Notes under the pieces: generated by a model
Told to the model about the DNA's origin: nothing
The model's input: the letters and a program-made list of their open reading frames with translations, nothing else
Database searches by the model: none
Source of the DNA: CAZWSX01 sp964636985
GTDB lineage: Bacteria > Planctomycetota > Planctomycetia > Pirellulales > Pirellulaceae
Direction of reading: 5' to 3'
DNA length: 64,000 nt
NCBI GenBank assembly: GCA_964636985.1
Contig: CAZWSX010000008.1
Span: 62,001 to 126,000, forward strand
Shown: in pieces, positions 41,230 to 50,238 of the stretch
Position numbering within the stretch: the stretch's first letter is position 1
Layout of the letters: every line of letters begins with the position of its first letter
Position numbers and translations under genes: made by a program

Positions 41230-42261
41230 CTAGGCGGTGCCGTTTGCGGAGGCCATCGAGAGACTGCCTCGCTTGAAGGCTTCGGCCATGGCACGAGGCA
41301 CTTCCGCCTCGGCCATCACCAGCCGAGCACGGTTCTCGCAGACTCTCGCCCGCATTTCTTGTTCGCTAGCGATGGCTTCCGCGCGTCGCGATTCGGCCAG
41401 CGCTCGAGCGCGGCGCGTATCGGCTTCGGCCTGGTCTTCTTGCAGACGGGCGCCAATGTTTTCGCCGACGTTGATTTCCGCAATGTCGATCGAGACGATT
41501 TCGAACGCGGTGTGGGCGTCGAGGCCGCGTCGCAACACCGCCTTGCTGATGCGGTCGGGATTCTCAAGCACGTCCAGGTGGGCGTCCGACGAGCCAATTG
41601 CGGTGATGATCCCCTCACCTACCCGAGCGATGATGGTATCCTCCGTGGCACCGCCAATGAGCTGTGCCAGATTTGTGCGAACCGTTACTCGCGCCTTGAC
41701 CAGCAGTTCAACCCCGTTTTTGGCGATGGCACTCAATTGTCCGCGGCCGCGCCTTGGGTCGGGGCAATCGATCACTTTGGGAAGTACGCTCGTGCGGACA
41801 GCGTCGAGCACATCACGGCCAGCCAGGTCGATGGCTGCGGCTTGATCGAAATCGAGTGGGATATCGGCTCGCTGCGCGGCGATAAGCGCCAAGATGACGG
41901 TCATCACATTTCCGCCCGCCAGGTAGTGGCCTTCTAGCCGCTCGGTTGCGATGCCGGTCCTGCGGCTGACATCGAGGCCTGCTTGGGCGGCGCGAATTTT
42001 CGCTTCGACGATCAGATTGGGATCGACGCGCCGGAAGCCCATGCCAACCAGGCTCCAGATGCTGATGTCGGCGCTCGACATGTAGGCCTTCACCCACAGA
42101 GCCCCGTAGGCCAGCGCGACAATCACGCCGATGAACAGCGCGATCACGCAGGCGATGATAACTACAGCGGCAATGATCACTCCGTAGCCGCCACCAGCGT
42201 TTCCACCGCCCGGGCCGCCTGGACCTTGTTGTGCCAGGAGGAGCAACGATTCCAGTGCCAT
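41230..42261 (-). CDS. floA: Flotillin-like membrane scaffold protein FloA
   Basis: A 343-residue protein of the FloA/UPF0365 family that organises functional membrane microdomains. A short Gly-rich N-terminus precedes one membrane hairpin (about 26-55, VIIAAVVIIACVIALFIGVI). The conserved body follows: VDPNLIVEAKIRAAQAGLDV, LEGHYLAGGNVMTVILALIA, DIPLDFDQAAAIDLAGRDVL, then an Ala/Glu-rich coiled coil (ARALAESRRAEAIASEQEMR) to the end. The start matches the family and length (about 330) is normal. It sits between the SMP-30 fusion and the sugar transferase on the same strand, with 155- and 170-bp gaps, so its own promoter is likely. The usual partner NfeD was not seen. Confidence 0.95.
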   Translation of the reverse strand: MALESLLLLAQQGPGGPGGGNAGGGYGVIIAAVVIIACVIALFIGVIVALAYGALWVKAYMSSADISIWSLVGMGFRRVDPNLIVEAKIRAAQAGLDVSRRTGIATERLEGHYLAGGNVMTVILALIAAQRADIPLDFDQAAAIDLAGRDVLDAVRTSVLPKVIDCPDPRRGRGQLSAIAKNGVELLVKARVTVRTNLAQLIGGATEDTIIARVGEGIITAIGSSDAHLDVLENPDRISKAVLRRGLDAHTAFEIVSIDIAEINVGENIGARLQEDQAEADTRRARALAESRRAEAIASEQEMRARVCENRARLVMAEAEVPRAMAEAFKRGSLSMASANGTA

Positions 42262-42429
42262 GCCAGCAACCTTCTCGCGAAAGCGATGATTCAGATCGGC
42301 CGCTTACAAAACCGCGGCCACGTAAATCGGACCTGCCAATTACGTAGGCATGATAGCCGAACGAAAGTCGTCCGGACAGCAGCAACCGGCGGATTCAGCC
42401 CGCCTTGCGAGGGATCTTCACACTCGCGA

Positions 42430-43836
42430 CTAGTACGCGTTTTTCCGGTCCAAAACCACGGAAATGGTGCGGAAGAGAATCTGCCAATCGAGCCAGTAGG
42501 ACCACTCGCGGATGTACCGGTGGTCGAACTCGACCCGTTTGGCCATTTTGTCGAGCGTGTCGGTTTCCCCGCGATAGCCGCTCACCTGGGCGAAACCCGT
42601 GATTCCCGGCTTCACCTTGTGGCGGAGCATATAGCCCTCGATCACGTTGCGATACTGCTCGTTGTGGGCCGAAGCGTGTGGACGGGGGCCGACCAGCGAC
42701 ATCGTCCCTTCGATCACGTTGAACAGCTGCGGCAGTTCATCCAGCGACGACTTCCGCAGAAAGTTCCCCAGTGGGGTGATGCGGGGATCGTTTTTGGTCG
42801 CTTGAGTGACCTTGGCACCATTTTCCATGACCCGCATCGAGCGGAATTTCCAAACCCAAATCTCCCGCCCGTCGAGGCCGTAGCGGCGCTGGCGGAAAAA
42901 GACCGGGCCGGGCGATGTCACCTTGATCGCAATCGCGATGATGGTCATTGGAAGCGCCAGCATCGCCAACAGGATGGCGCTGAGCACCAGGTCGGTGGTG
43001 CGCTTGAGGACCCCGTCGACTCCATAGAACGGACTCTCAAAAACACTGACTGCCGGCAGCCCCCCGACATTCGACCACCGCGAGTGAAGCATCTGGAAGA
43101 CGAAAAAATCGGGCACGATGTAGACCGACGCCGTGCTATCGCTCAACTGGGCCAGCACGCGTTTGATTCGCTCTTCCGCCCGCATGGGGAACGCGATGTA
43201 GATCCGGTCGACTTGCCCTCGCTTCGAATCGGAAACAAGCTGGGCGATATCACCGGAGAGCGTCCCCAACCCTTCGGGAATGTTGCTGCGACGATGCGCA
43301 GGCCGGTCGTCATAAAATCCGACCAGCCGCAAACCCAGTTCAGGCGATCGCGAAACATTCCGCGCCAGCTGGAAGCCAAGCTCATTGCAGCCGACGATCG
43401 CGAAGTTGCGAGTATTAAAGCCGCGCGCATGCAACGCGTGCTGGACCATCCTCGCCGTGCTATGAATGGCGATGATGAAGACGGGTGTCGAGAAGAACCA
43501 GACGGTCAAACAGGGGCGCGAGATCGAGGCCAACGCGGGAATCCACAAACCCAGAACCGACATCGCCGCGGCCGTGCCGAACCAGGTGAGCATCATGCAA
43601 GTCGCTTCGTGCCCTTCGTTCGAGCCTCGCCACGAGCGGTAAACGCCGCTGACTTCCGCGAACAGAAAATAGATCGCCAGCGAGGCAAACCCTGCCACGT
43701 AGGGATCGAAGAGGGGCTGATTCGGCAAAGCTAATGCCAGGGCCAAGCCGCCGGCCACGCTGGCGGCATCGAGCAGCCGGTAGGCCCACGAAAGAAGCGA
43801 AAAGTGTTCGTGGATGTGGCGAATCGAGGGAATCAT
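42430..43836 (-). CDS. Undecaprenyl-phosphate sugar-1-phosphate transferase
   Basis: A 468-residue WcaJ/WbaP-type polyprenyl-phosphate hexose-1-phosphotransferase that starts assembly of an exopolysaccharide repeat. Four membrane helices lie in the first ~140 residues, then a CoA-binding-like domain (FAIVGCNELGFQLARNVSRS), and the C-terminal bacterial sugar-transferase domain: PGPVFFRQRRYGLDGREIWV, WKFRSMRV, LRKSSLDELPQLFNVIEGTM and SLVGPRPH, with the conserved Asp-Glu pair. The C-terminal DRKNAY is typical. ATG 43836 is used because it starts at the conserved soluble tail; the frame is open further upstream. The sugar is probably glucose or galactose but not certain. Confidence 0.92.
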   Translation of the reverse strand: MIPSIRHIHEHFSLLSWAYRLLDAASVAGGLALALALPNQPLFDPYVAGFASLAIYFLFAEVSGVYRSWRGSNEGHEATCMMLTWFGTAAAMSVLGLWIPALASISRPCLTVWFFSTPVFIIAIHSTARMVQHALHARGFNTRNFAIVGCNELGFQLARNVSRSPELGLRLVGFYDDRPAHRRSNIPEGLGTLSGDIAQLVSDSKRGQVDRIYIAFPMRAEERIKRVLAQLSDSTASVYIVPDFFVFQMLHSRWSNVGGLPAVSVFESPFYGVDGVLKRTTDLVLSAILLAMLALPMTIIAIAIKVTSPGPVFFRQRRYGLDGREIWVWKFRSMRVMENGAKVTQATKNDPRITPLGNFLRKSSLDELPQLFNVIEGTMSLVGPRPHASAHNEQYRNVIEGYMLRHKVKPGITGFAQVSGYRGETDTLDKMAKRVEFDHRYIREWSYWLDWQILFRTISVVLDRKNAY

Positions 43837-44078
43837 GGGAGCAAGCCCGAGCGCACGAGAAGGGGCGGACAATAACGCGAAATAGCCTGGCAAACCTACG
43901 TTGCCGGGTGTGCAATGAGTCCTTTTGTCTCACCGGCGCGTTAATCCAGGCAGTGCCAAAAAGCCCGATCATGCCGATCTTGCCGGTTGAGCCGATCACA
44001 TCGCTTTGCGATCTGCACTGGTTCGCCCATAATGCGTGAAGCATCTGCAATGACGAGTCGCTTCTGCGAAAGTCTCCG

Positions 44079-45050
44079 ATGAAAACGACCAATCGCCGCT
44101 TCGTTTTTCAACTAGCGCTCCTGACGTGGATGGGGATCACGGCAGCCGCCGGGATTGCCGCGGCCCAAGGGAAAGCGAAGCCCGCGCCCAAGCGAGTGGC
44201 TCCGCCCAAATTCACCAGGAGCGATCCGTTCCTGAAAAACGCTTTCGACGAAGGACTGAAAGGCGATCGCCCGGCCGATTTGTCAAAACCAGTTGTCACC
44301 GCCGGTCCGGCAGTCGGAACCAGCGATGGCTCTTCGGGGGGCGGTGGGGGTAGCGAAAAATGGTCGCAGCTGATTAGCGGAAACGTCTTGGAAGACGAGA
44401 TCAAAGCCCAAAAGAAGAACGCCGACGCCAACGTCAAAACGGAGTCGGACTTCGCCGGAAAAGGCTACAAAAACTCGCGCCGCGATTTTTGCATCACAGG
44501 CATCATGTTCGCGGTGATCGGCGAGTTCGACGGCGACGTCCGCTGGAAGAAGGACGCGGCCTCGATTCGCGATTCATTCGCTCGCGCGGCCGGAAACTGC
44601 AAAACAGGAAGCCCGCAGGCGTTCACCGAAGCCAAACTGCGGAAGCAGGATCTTGCCGAGCTCATCGGCGGCCAATCGATCGCCAGCAAAGAAGCGGAAG
44701 CCAAGCCCGACTGGACGAAAGTGCTCGACGACCGCGCGCCCTTGATGCAGCGGCTCGATCAATCGCGCGATGCTCTGATTAAGGCGTTTACGGCCGACAA
44801 ATCCGCCTTCAAGGCCAATGCCGACGTCCTCTCGCACGAGGCGCAAGTGTTCGCTGTGCTCGCCGAGGTTCTAACCAAAGAAGGCCTGCCGAACGCCGAC
44901 GATCCCGAATACATCAAACTAGCGCGGTCTCTGCAAGAAGGCGCGCTCATGATCAACAAGGCGATCAAGGACGAAGATTTCGCAGCCGCCCAAAAGGGGG
45001 CCACGATCATCAACAAGTCGTGCGACGACTGTCACGGAACCTATCAGTAG
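44079..45050 (+). CDS. Exported class II (cytochrome c') type c-cytochrome
   Basis: A 323-residue exported protein, signal peptide residues 1-29 (LTWMGITAAAGIAAAQ). A Ser/Gly-rich linker precedes a helical C-terminal domain (about 190-320) with KPDWTKVLDDRAPLMQRLDQ, DVLSHEAQVFAVLAEVLTKE and, at the very C-terminus, SCDDCHGTYQ. The haem-binding CxxCH near the end of a four-helix bundle is the class II layout. About 70 residues between the leader and the domain have no homologue in cytochrome c' I know; a shorter cytochrome with an N-terminal extension is likely. An axial ligand cannot be assigned. It is convergent with greA. Confidence 0.8.
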   Translation: MKTTNRRFVFQLALLTWMGITAAAGIAAAQGKAKPAPKRVAPPKFTRSDPFLKNAFDEGLKGDRPADLSKPVVTAGPAVGTSDGSSGGGGGSEKWSQLISGNVLEDEIKAQKKNADANVKTESDFAGKGYKNSRRDFCITGIMFAVIGEFDGDVRWKKDAASIRDSFARAAGNCKTGSPQAFTEAKLRKQDLAELIGGQSIASKEAEAKPDWTKVLDDRAPLMQRLDQSRDALIKAFTADKSAFKANADVLSHEAQVFAVLAEVLTKEGLPNADDPEYIKLARSLQEGALMINKAIKDEDFAAAQKGATIINKSCDDCHGTYQ

Positions 45051-45051
45051 T

Positions 45052-45076
45052 TGCGGGACGGCATTGCCGTCCCGCA
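45052..45076. repeat. Perfect 25-nt palindrome between convergent genes
   Basis: TGCGGGACGGCA, a central T, then the exact complement TGCCGTCCCGCA. It begins 2 nt past the cytochrome stop and ends 9 nt before the greA stop, so both transcripts reach it. There is no T run on either strand, which makes it a REP-like or bidirectional stop hairpin rather than a classical terminator. Confidence 0.85.
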
Positions 45077-45084
45077 GTTGATGT

Positions 45085-45558
45085 CTACTCGTAACGGATC
45101 GATACGACTTCCAGCTTGTACTTCCCCTTGGGAGCGGGAATCTCGGCGACCTGGCCCACTTTCTTGCCAAGCAACGCTTGGGCCATGGGGCCTGTCACGG
45201 GGATCAGATTCCGGTCGAAATCTTCTTCGCCGGCACCGACCAAGGTGTATTCTTCCTCGTCACCGTACTTGGGGTCTTTAACCACCACGGTGCAACCAAA
45301 GCCCACCTCGTCCTTCGGCGAGTTCGCCGGGTCCATGATCGTGGCCCGAGCCAAACGGTCGCGCAGTTGGTTGATCTTGGCTTGCAGTTGTCCTTGGGCC
45401 TCGCGCTGGCCGTGGTACTCGGCGTTTTCCTTAAGGTCCCCTTCAGCGCGCGCCGCAGCGATCTTCTCGGCGATCTCGGGCATCAGCACCGATTCCATGT
45501 GGTGCACGTCGTTTTTGATCTTCTCGTAGCCCGCCCGCGTCATCGGAATTTGATCCAT
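45085..45558 (-). CDS. greA: Transcription elongation factor GreA
   Basis: A 157-residue GreA that rescues backtracked RNA polymerase by stimulating transcript cleavage. The N-terminal coiled coil (residues 1-75) contains the tip acidic pair in EGDLKENAEYHGQREAQ. The C-terminal FKBP-like domain has VTGPMAQALLGKKVGQVAEI and a final KYKLEVVSI. ATG 45558 is chosen because GGAGATCAGATC precedes it and the N-terminus matches the family; the open frame runs 25 codons further upstream without homology. It lies about 190 nt downstream of the zinc-ribbon gene, in a long minus-strand run. Confidence 0.95.
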   Translation of the reverse strand: MDQIPMTRAGYEKIKNDVHHMESVLMPEIAEKIAAARAEGDLKENAEYHGQREAQGQLQAKINQLRDRLARATIMDPANSPKDEVGFGCTVVVKDPKYGDEEEYTLVGAGEEDFDRNLIPVTGPMAQALLGKKVGQVAEIPAPKGKYKLEVVSIRYE

Positions 45559-45747
45559 GATCTGATCTCCCAACCACCTTCTTACTGCCGTCAACCGACG
45601 CGGGCGACTGCTCCGCAATTCGCGACCGAACAAAAAAAATTGCGACCACCCTGATAGGAGGCCGCATGCGCAATAACGATTTCAATAAGACTATTTTGGG
45701 TCGAAAGTCACCCCGTGTAAAGCCCCAACGGCAATCGTGCCGCTAGC

Positions 45748-46452
45748 TCACTCATCTCGTGAGTCGTACAAAAGCCGCCCGCAAGTTTTGCAAAAGGTGG
45801 GCTTTCCGGCTCGAACTTCGGCTACCATTTGCGGAGGCAGCATTTGGAAGCATCCGCCGCACGATTCCCCTTCTACCGGGGCTAACGATTCTTCCGCCTT
45901 GCTCTTGGCGACGCGGAAATACTCTTGCCGGTAGTCCTCCGGCAACTTGGCCTCGGCGGTGTGGAGATCGGCCAGAACCTGCTCCAACTGTCCTTCAAGC
46001 CCCGCCCGCTGTTGGTTCACGCGTGTCTTGACGCGTTCCAGTTCTTCTTTGGCCTTGGCAACGTTCCCTTCGGTCTCGCGCGACTTGGCGTTGAGTTCGT
46101 CCAGCCGTTCGAGGGCCTCCAGAATTTCATCGGCCAGAACGCTGTTGGCCTTTTCGTCGGCCGCGATCTGGTCCTTGAGCGATTGATAGACCGTGTTGCT
46201 CTCGGCCTGCATCAATTTGCTCTTGAGATCGGCTTGTTTGGCCTCGCGCTGCCGGAGTTGAAGTTGTTTTTCGTCCGCTCCGATTTTGCACTGTCTGGCA
46301 ATGTCTTTCGACTTTTGCCAGTCGTCTTCGAATTTCTTCAAACCTGCTTCGGCGGCTCCCACTTGTTTGGGGCCGCGCGCAATTCCTTCCCGCAATTCGC
46401 TGGCGCGAGTTTGGAATTGATGGATGTCACGAAGTAGTCGGGCCAGTCCCAT
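45748..46452 (-). CDS. C4 zinc-ribbon coiled-coil protein (CT398-like)
   Basis: A 234-residue protein. Residues about 5-170 form a long coiled coil (LRDIHQFQTRASELREGIAR, LERVKTRVNQQRAGLEGQLE). The C-terminus is a zinc ribbon, CGGCFQMLPPQMV then CKTCGRLLY, the CT398/DUF164 layout. CT398 of Chlamydia binds RNA polymerase sigma-54 and type III chaperones; elsewhere a scaffold or RNA-binding role is suggested, so the function is open. ATG 46452 is preferred over the longer open frame because the rpoD terminator (46515-46554) would otherwise be inside the gene. Located between rpoD and greA, it may be co-regulated with them. Confidence 0.82.
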   Translation of the reverse strand: MGLARLLRDIHQFQTRASELREGIARGPKQVGAAEAGLKKFEDDWQKSKDIARQCKIGADEKQLQLRQREAKQADLKSKLMQAESNTVYQSLKDQIAADEKANSVLADEILEALERLDELNAKSRETEGNVAKAKEELERVKTRVNQQRAGLEGQLEQVLADLHTAEAKLPEDYRQEYFRVAKSKAEESLAPVEGESCGGCFQMLPPQMVAEVRAGKPTFCKTCGRLLYDSRDE

Positions 46453-46514
46453 GGAAAAAGCGCCGGCTTGCGCCGCACGATAGAGGAATCGATTCAACTC
46501 CCCTATCTTACGCG

Positions 46515-46554
46515 AAAAGAGCCCCGCACGACACATACGCGAGCGTCGTGCGGG
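46515..46554 (-). terminator. Hairpin terminator after rpoD
   Basis: A perfect 10-bp stem CCCGCACGAC/GTCGTGCGGG with a 12-nt loop. On the minus strand it is followed by GCTCTTTTC, a short T run. It lies about 22 nt past the rpoD stop. Confidence 0.72.
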
Positions 46555-46576
46555 AAATCGTCCGACATTACGAGCA

Positions 46577-48265
46577 TTAGCTCGCTGCCTTGAGGAAACC
46601 TTCCAGGTGCAGGGCGCGGACCGGATGTTGCAGCTTCTTCACGGCTTTGGCTTCGATTTGCCGCACGCGTTCCCGAGTCACTTTGAAAATCCGCCCGACT
46701 TCTTCGAGCGTGTAGTTGTAACCGTCACCTAAACCATAGCGGAGGCGGATGATTTCCCGCTCGCGGAACGTGAGCGTCTTAAGCAACTGCTCGATCTTGC
46801 CCCGAAGAATGCCGTTGTTAGCCGTTCGAACGGGGTTGTCGCTGGCGTGATCTTCGATGAATTCACCAAAACTGGCGTCTTCACTGTCGCCGACCGGGCG
46901 ATCGAGGCTCACGGGATGACGCCCAATATCGAGCACGCGGCGAACTTCTTCGATCGGCACTTCGCTCACGGCGGCCACTTCTTCGACGGTCGCTTCACGG
47001 CCGAGTTCCTGCAACAATCGCTTTTGGATGTTGCGCAGTTTCGACAGCACGTCGATCATGTGGACCGGAATCCGGATCGTGCGGGCCTGGTCGGCGATCG
47101 CGCGGGTGATGGCCTGGCGAATCCACCACGTTGCGTACGTCGAGAACTTGAAGCCGCGGCGGTATTCGTATTTGTCGACCGCACGCATCAGGCCGGTGTT
47201 CCCTTCCTGGATCAGGTCGAGGAAGCTCAGGCCGCGATTGCGATACTTCTTGGCGATCGAAACGACGAGCCGCAGGTTGCCGCTCGAGAGTTCGCGCTTA
47301 ACCCCTTCGTACTCGTTGAATTGCTTGCGGAACGTTTCGCAGCGCTTCCGCAGGCTTTGGGGGCTTTCGAGCGTGATCAACATCAGGTCGCGCAGTTCAC
47401 GGCGAAGGTTGGCGCACTCTTCCTTCAGGTTCGGCTGGTTGCGAATGACGCTCAGGCGCTGGCGGATCCAATCCATGCGACGCGAGAAGTCTTCGAGCTG
47501 TCGCATTTGCGGTTGGACGCGGCGGGTCCGCAGGCTCATTTCTTCGACCAGTTGCAAGCACTTGCGGCGGCGACGCAGGAAGTTGCGGCGAGCCAGCATC
47601 CGTTGCTCGCGCGAGCTGGAGCGGCTGATCAGGATCTTGAAGTCGAACTTGTTCATATCGAGCAAGTGCGAAAGCGTCTTGAGGTTGTGCGGCATCCGGG
47701 CCAGGATCTGTTCTTTGGTCAAACGCTCGGTGAGCGAGACCTTGATCGTCCGATCGAAGGGCAATTCCCCTTTGTAGACCTGTGTCAGGATGGCAACGGT
47801 CGTCCGCATCGCGAAATCGCACGACAGCACGGTGCGGCGGAATCGCTTGCGGGTGACTTCGATCTTCTTCGCGAGGCCGATTTCTTGTTCGCGAGTGAGG
47901 AGCGGAATCTCGCACATTTGCGAGAGATACAAGCGAATCGGGTCGTTGCTGAGTTTCGGCGTCGCTTCTTTGATCGGCTTGATTTCGCCGGCGCTGGGGA
48001 ACTTGAGAATGTTCGGGGCCGGGTCTTCGAATTCGTCGATGGCGTTGCGAACCGCTTTCGCCTCGGGCGACTTGCCGATGGGAGCAGTTGGTGCTTGTTC
48101 GACGAGTTCGATCCCCGACTCGTCCAAGGCGATCAACAGGTTATCGAGCTTTTCCGGATTGACGTCCTGGTCGGGCAAATAAGCGTTGACCTCGTCGTAG
48201 GTCAGATAGCCTTGAGCACGTCCCTTGATAACCAATGCTTGCAAATCGACTTCTAGATGTTGCAC
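46577..48265 (-). CDS. rpoD: Primary RNA polymerase sigma factor
   Basis: A 562-residue primary sigma-70 factor. Region 1.1 is short; region 1.2 is at about 105-140 (NDPIRLYLSQMCEIPLLTRE); regions 2.1-2.4 are about 335-410 (LRLVVSIAKKYRNRGLSFLD, LIQEGNTGLMRAVDKYEYRR, GFKFSTYATWWIRQAITRAI). Region 3 and region 4 (LTFREREIIRLRYGLGDGYN, VTRERVRQIEAKAVKKLQ) close the protein. About 180 residues between 1.2 and 2 are a basic non-conserved insert. GTG 48265 is chosen because a perfect AGGGAGG lies 7 nt upstream; the frame is open 37 codons further. The gene follows dnaG, as in the macromolecular-synthesis operon of other bacteria. Confidence 0.95.
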   Translation of the reverse strand: MQHLEVDLQALVIKGRAQGYLTYDEVNAYLPDQDVNPEKLDNLLIALDESGIELVEQAPTAPIGKSPEAKAVRNAIDEFEDPAPNILKFPSAGEIKPIKEATPKLSNDPIRLYLSQMCEIPLLTREQEIGLAKKIEVTRKRFRRTVLSCDFAMRTTVAILTQVYKGELPFDRTIKVSLTERLTKEQILARMPHNLKTLSHLLDMNKFDFKILISRSSSREQRMLARRNFLRRRRKCLQLVEEMSLRTRRVQPQMRQLEDFSRRMDWIRQRLSVIRNQPNLKEECANLRRELRDLMLITLESPQSLRKRCETFRKQFNEYEGVKRELSSGNLRLVVSIAKKYRNRGLSFLDLIQEGNTGLMRAVDKYEYRRGFKFSTYATWWIRQAITRAIADQARTIRIPVHMIDVLSKLRNIQKRLLQELGREATVEEVAAVSEVPIEEVRRVLDIGRHPVSLDRPVGDSEDASFGEFIEDHASDNPVRTANNGILRGKIEQLLKTLTFREREIIRLRYGLGDGYNYTLEEVGRIFKVTRERVRQIEAKAVKKLQHPVRALHLEGFLKAAS

Positions 48266-48334
48266 GTTCGCGCCTCCCTGCGCTGATGGTGAAACGGATA
48301 GGAATTTCAGGTTGTAACGCCGCACGTCTGGTTG

Positions 48335-48364
48335 GGTGGCACTGGCGTCCCAAAGACGCCAGTG
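48335..48364. repeat. Dispersed palindromic element, copy 1
   Basis: A 30-nt element containing a 10-bp hairpin (CACTGGCGTC, 5-nt loop, GACGCCAGTG), between the dnaG stop and the rpoD start. Its reverse complement is matched 27/30 by 61166-61195. The location suggests it also affects dnaG-rpoD read-through. Confidence 0.8.
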
Positions 48365-48375
48365 TGCGTAACTCA

Positions 48376-50238
48376 CTAGCCGTGCGACAGTCCTCGCTTG
48401 CGCCGCTGCTCTTCGAGCAATTGCGCCATCAAACTCGCCTGCTTGTCGTCGTCGAGTTGGCCAGCCTCCAGTGCGGCCAAACGCTCTTGCTGGACCCGCT
48501 CTTGTTCGCGGTTCCGCAGCCGATCGATGGTATCGCGCAGCAATTGGGCTTGGTCGGCCGGTCCCTCGGGACGTCGTGCCTGAGCAGCCAGTTTCGCTTG
48601 CGCCGTTTCATCGATCTCGACAAACAGGCTCTTCAATCGCTCGTCGGACAAAGCCGACAGAACCACGGAGAAATCGAGGTCGTGCCCCGCTTCCTCCAAT
48701 TGACGATAGGTATCAAACAGGTCGCGTACGACCGACGAGGTGAAATCGTCCCGCCCCAGTTCTTCCAAGGCGGTCGGTGCCATGCCCGGGTGGGTGGACA
48801 GGATCTCGATCAACTGCACTTCCGCCTTGGGAAGTTCCGCCAAGCGGATCGGTTCGAGCCGCGGCGCCTGTTCGTTCTCAACAACAACTCTTCCAACACC
48901 ACTGCGAGTCCGAAGGTCACGGAGTCGCGTTCTTAGACCCGCTTCGGGGACGCGAAATTCCCTCGCCAGTCGGCTAAGCATTTGCTGCATTCGCAGTTGC
49001 TGCGCTGATGCACTCAGCGTCGTCGAGGCCGGGGCCTTGGCGAGCGTGTCCAAAATTTCTTCCATCGCCTTGTTAGCGCGATGGGTCTCGGTGGCGATGT
49101 TAATGCCAGCTGTGGCCGTGCGAATTTTGTGTTCCAGAGCATCGACCGCTTTTTCTGCCACGCGGCGAAATTCGTCAGCGCCACGCTCTTGCAGGAACTC
49201 GCACGGATCATATTCGTCTGGCAGCGTCAGCACGCGCAAATCGGCTTGAGCGGCGACGAACAACTCGAGCACTTCGTTCGTGCGGCGTTGGCCCGCTTCG
49301 TCACCGTCGAGCAGCAGCGTGATCCGATCGGCGAAGCGTCGCATCAAGGCGATGTGCCGTTCGTTGACAGCCGTTCCCAAGCAGGCGACGACGTCGGTCA
49401 GCCCGTGTTGATGGGCCATGATCACGTCGGTGTAGCCTTCGACGACCGTGATGTGCCGCGACTTGCTGATGGTGTCTTTGGCCAGGTTGAGCGCGTAGAG
49501 CTGATCGCTTTTGCTGAACAACCGGGTCTCAGGCGAGTTGATGTACTTGGCCGGATTTTCCGACGCCCACTGCGGCAGGATGCGACCGCCGAAGGCGATC
49601 ACCCGGCCTTGGACGTCGTAGATGGGAAACATCAGGCGGCCGCGGTAGCGGTCGTATGTCCGCCCCGAATTTTCACTACGGAGAGTCAATCCGCAGGCGT
49701 CCAGAATCTCGGGCGAGTAGGGGCTTTGCTTAGCCCGATCGGTCAGGTAAGTCCACTCGTTGGGAACGAAGCCAAGCCCGAACTGCGAAACGCTTTCCGG
49801 CGAGAGGTGGCGTTCCTGCACATACTCACGACCAGGGGCGCCGCTGTCGGCCTTGAGCAGGCAGTCGGCGTACAGCTTTTGTGCCCAGGTCATCGCAGCG
49901 AAAAGCGTGTTCTTGTCTTGAGGGCTGCCTGCTTCGGGTCGCGGGCCCTGCGATTGGAGCGTGATGTTGGCCTTGTCGGCCAGCATTTCGAGCGCTTCGC
50001 GGAACTCGATGTTTTCCTTCTTCATCACGAAGCTGAAAACATCGCCGCCGATGTTGCACACCCAGCAGCGCCACGATTGGCGTTCCGGGTTGATCGTCAT
50101 GCTGGGTCGGCTGTCGTCGTGCCACGGGCAACGAGCGACGAAGTTGCGTCCCTGTCGGCGCAGATCGAGATAGGCCCCGAGCACTTGCGTGATGTCGGAA
50201 GCTTGGCGGACCTGTTCTTTAGCGTCGTCGAGTACCAC
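48376..50238 (-). CDS. dnaG: DNA primase DnaG
   Basis: A 620-residue bacterial primase that makes RNA primers for DNA replication. The N-terminal CHC2 zinc finger has C-x2-H-x17-C-x2-C (CPWHDDSRPS ... CWVC). The central RNA polymerase core holds the TOPRIM motif (ITVVEGYTDVIMAHQHGLTD, ITLLLDGDEAGQRRTNE), with catalytic Glu and DGD. The C-terminal part is the helicase-interaction domain, weakly conserved. GTG 50238 is chosen because DDAKEQVRQASDI is the usual N-terminus of planctomycete primases. The frame is open to GTG 50361, which would add a hydrophobic 41-residue leader that is not expected for a cytoplasmic enzyme; neither start has a clear ribosome binding site. Confidence 0.9.
   Translation of the reverse strand: MVLDDAKEQVRQASDITQVLGAYLDLRRQGRNFVARCPWHDDSRPSMTINPERQSWRCWVCNIGGDVFSFVMKKENIEFREALEMLADKANITLQSQGPRPEAGSPQDKNTLFAAMTWAQKLYADCLLKADSGAPGREYVQERHLSPESVSQFGLGFVPNEWTYLTDRAKQSPYSPEILDACGLTLRSENSGRTYDRYRGRLMFPIYDVQGRVIAFGGRILPQWASENPAKYINSPETRLFSKSDQLYALNLAKDTISKSRHITVVEGYTDVIMAHQHGLTDVVACLGTAVNERHIALMRRFADRITLLLDGDEAGQRRTNEVLELFVAAQADLRVLTLPDEYDPCEFLQERGADEFRRVAEKAVDALEHKIRTATAGINIATETHRANKAMEEILDTLAKAPASTTLSASAQQLRMQQMLSRLAREFRVPEAGLRTRLRDLRTRSGVGRVVVENEQAPRLEPIRLAELPKAEVQLIEILSTHPGMAPTALEELGRDDFTSSVVRDLFDTYRQLEEAGHDLDFSVVLSALSDERLKSLFVEIDETAQAKLAAQARRPEGPADQAQLLRDTIDRLRNREQERVQQERLAALEAGQLDDDKQASLMAQLLEEQRRKRGLSHG

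Noticed and set aside
46847..48256. 469-residue plus-strand frame opposite rpoD
   Set aside because: Same GC-driven shadow; the minus strand has all sigma-70 regions.
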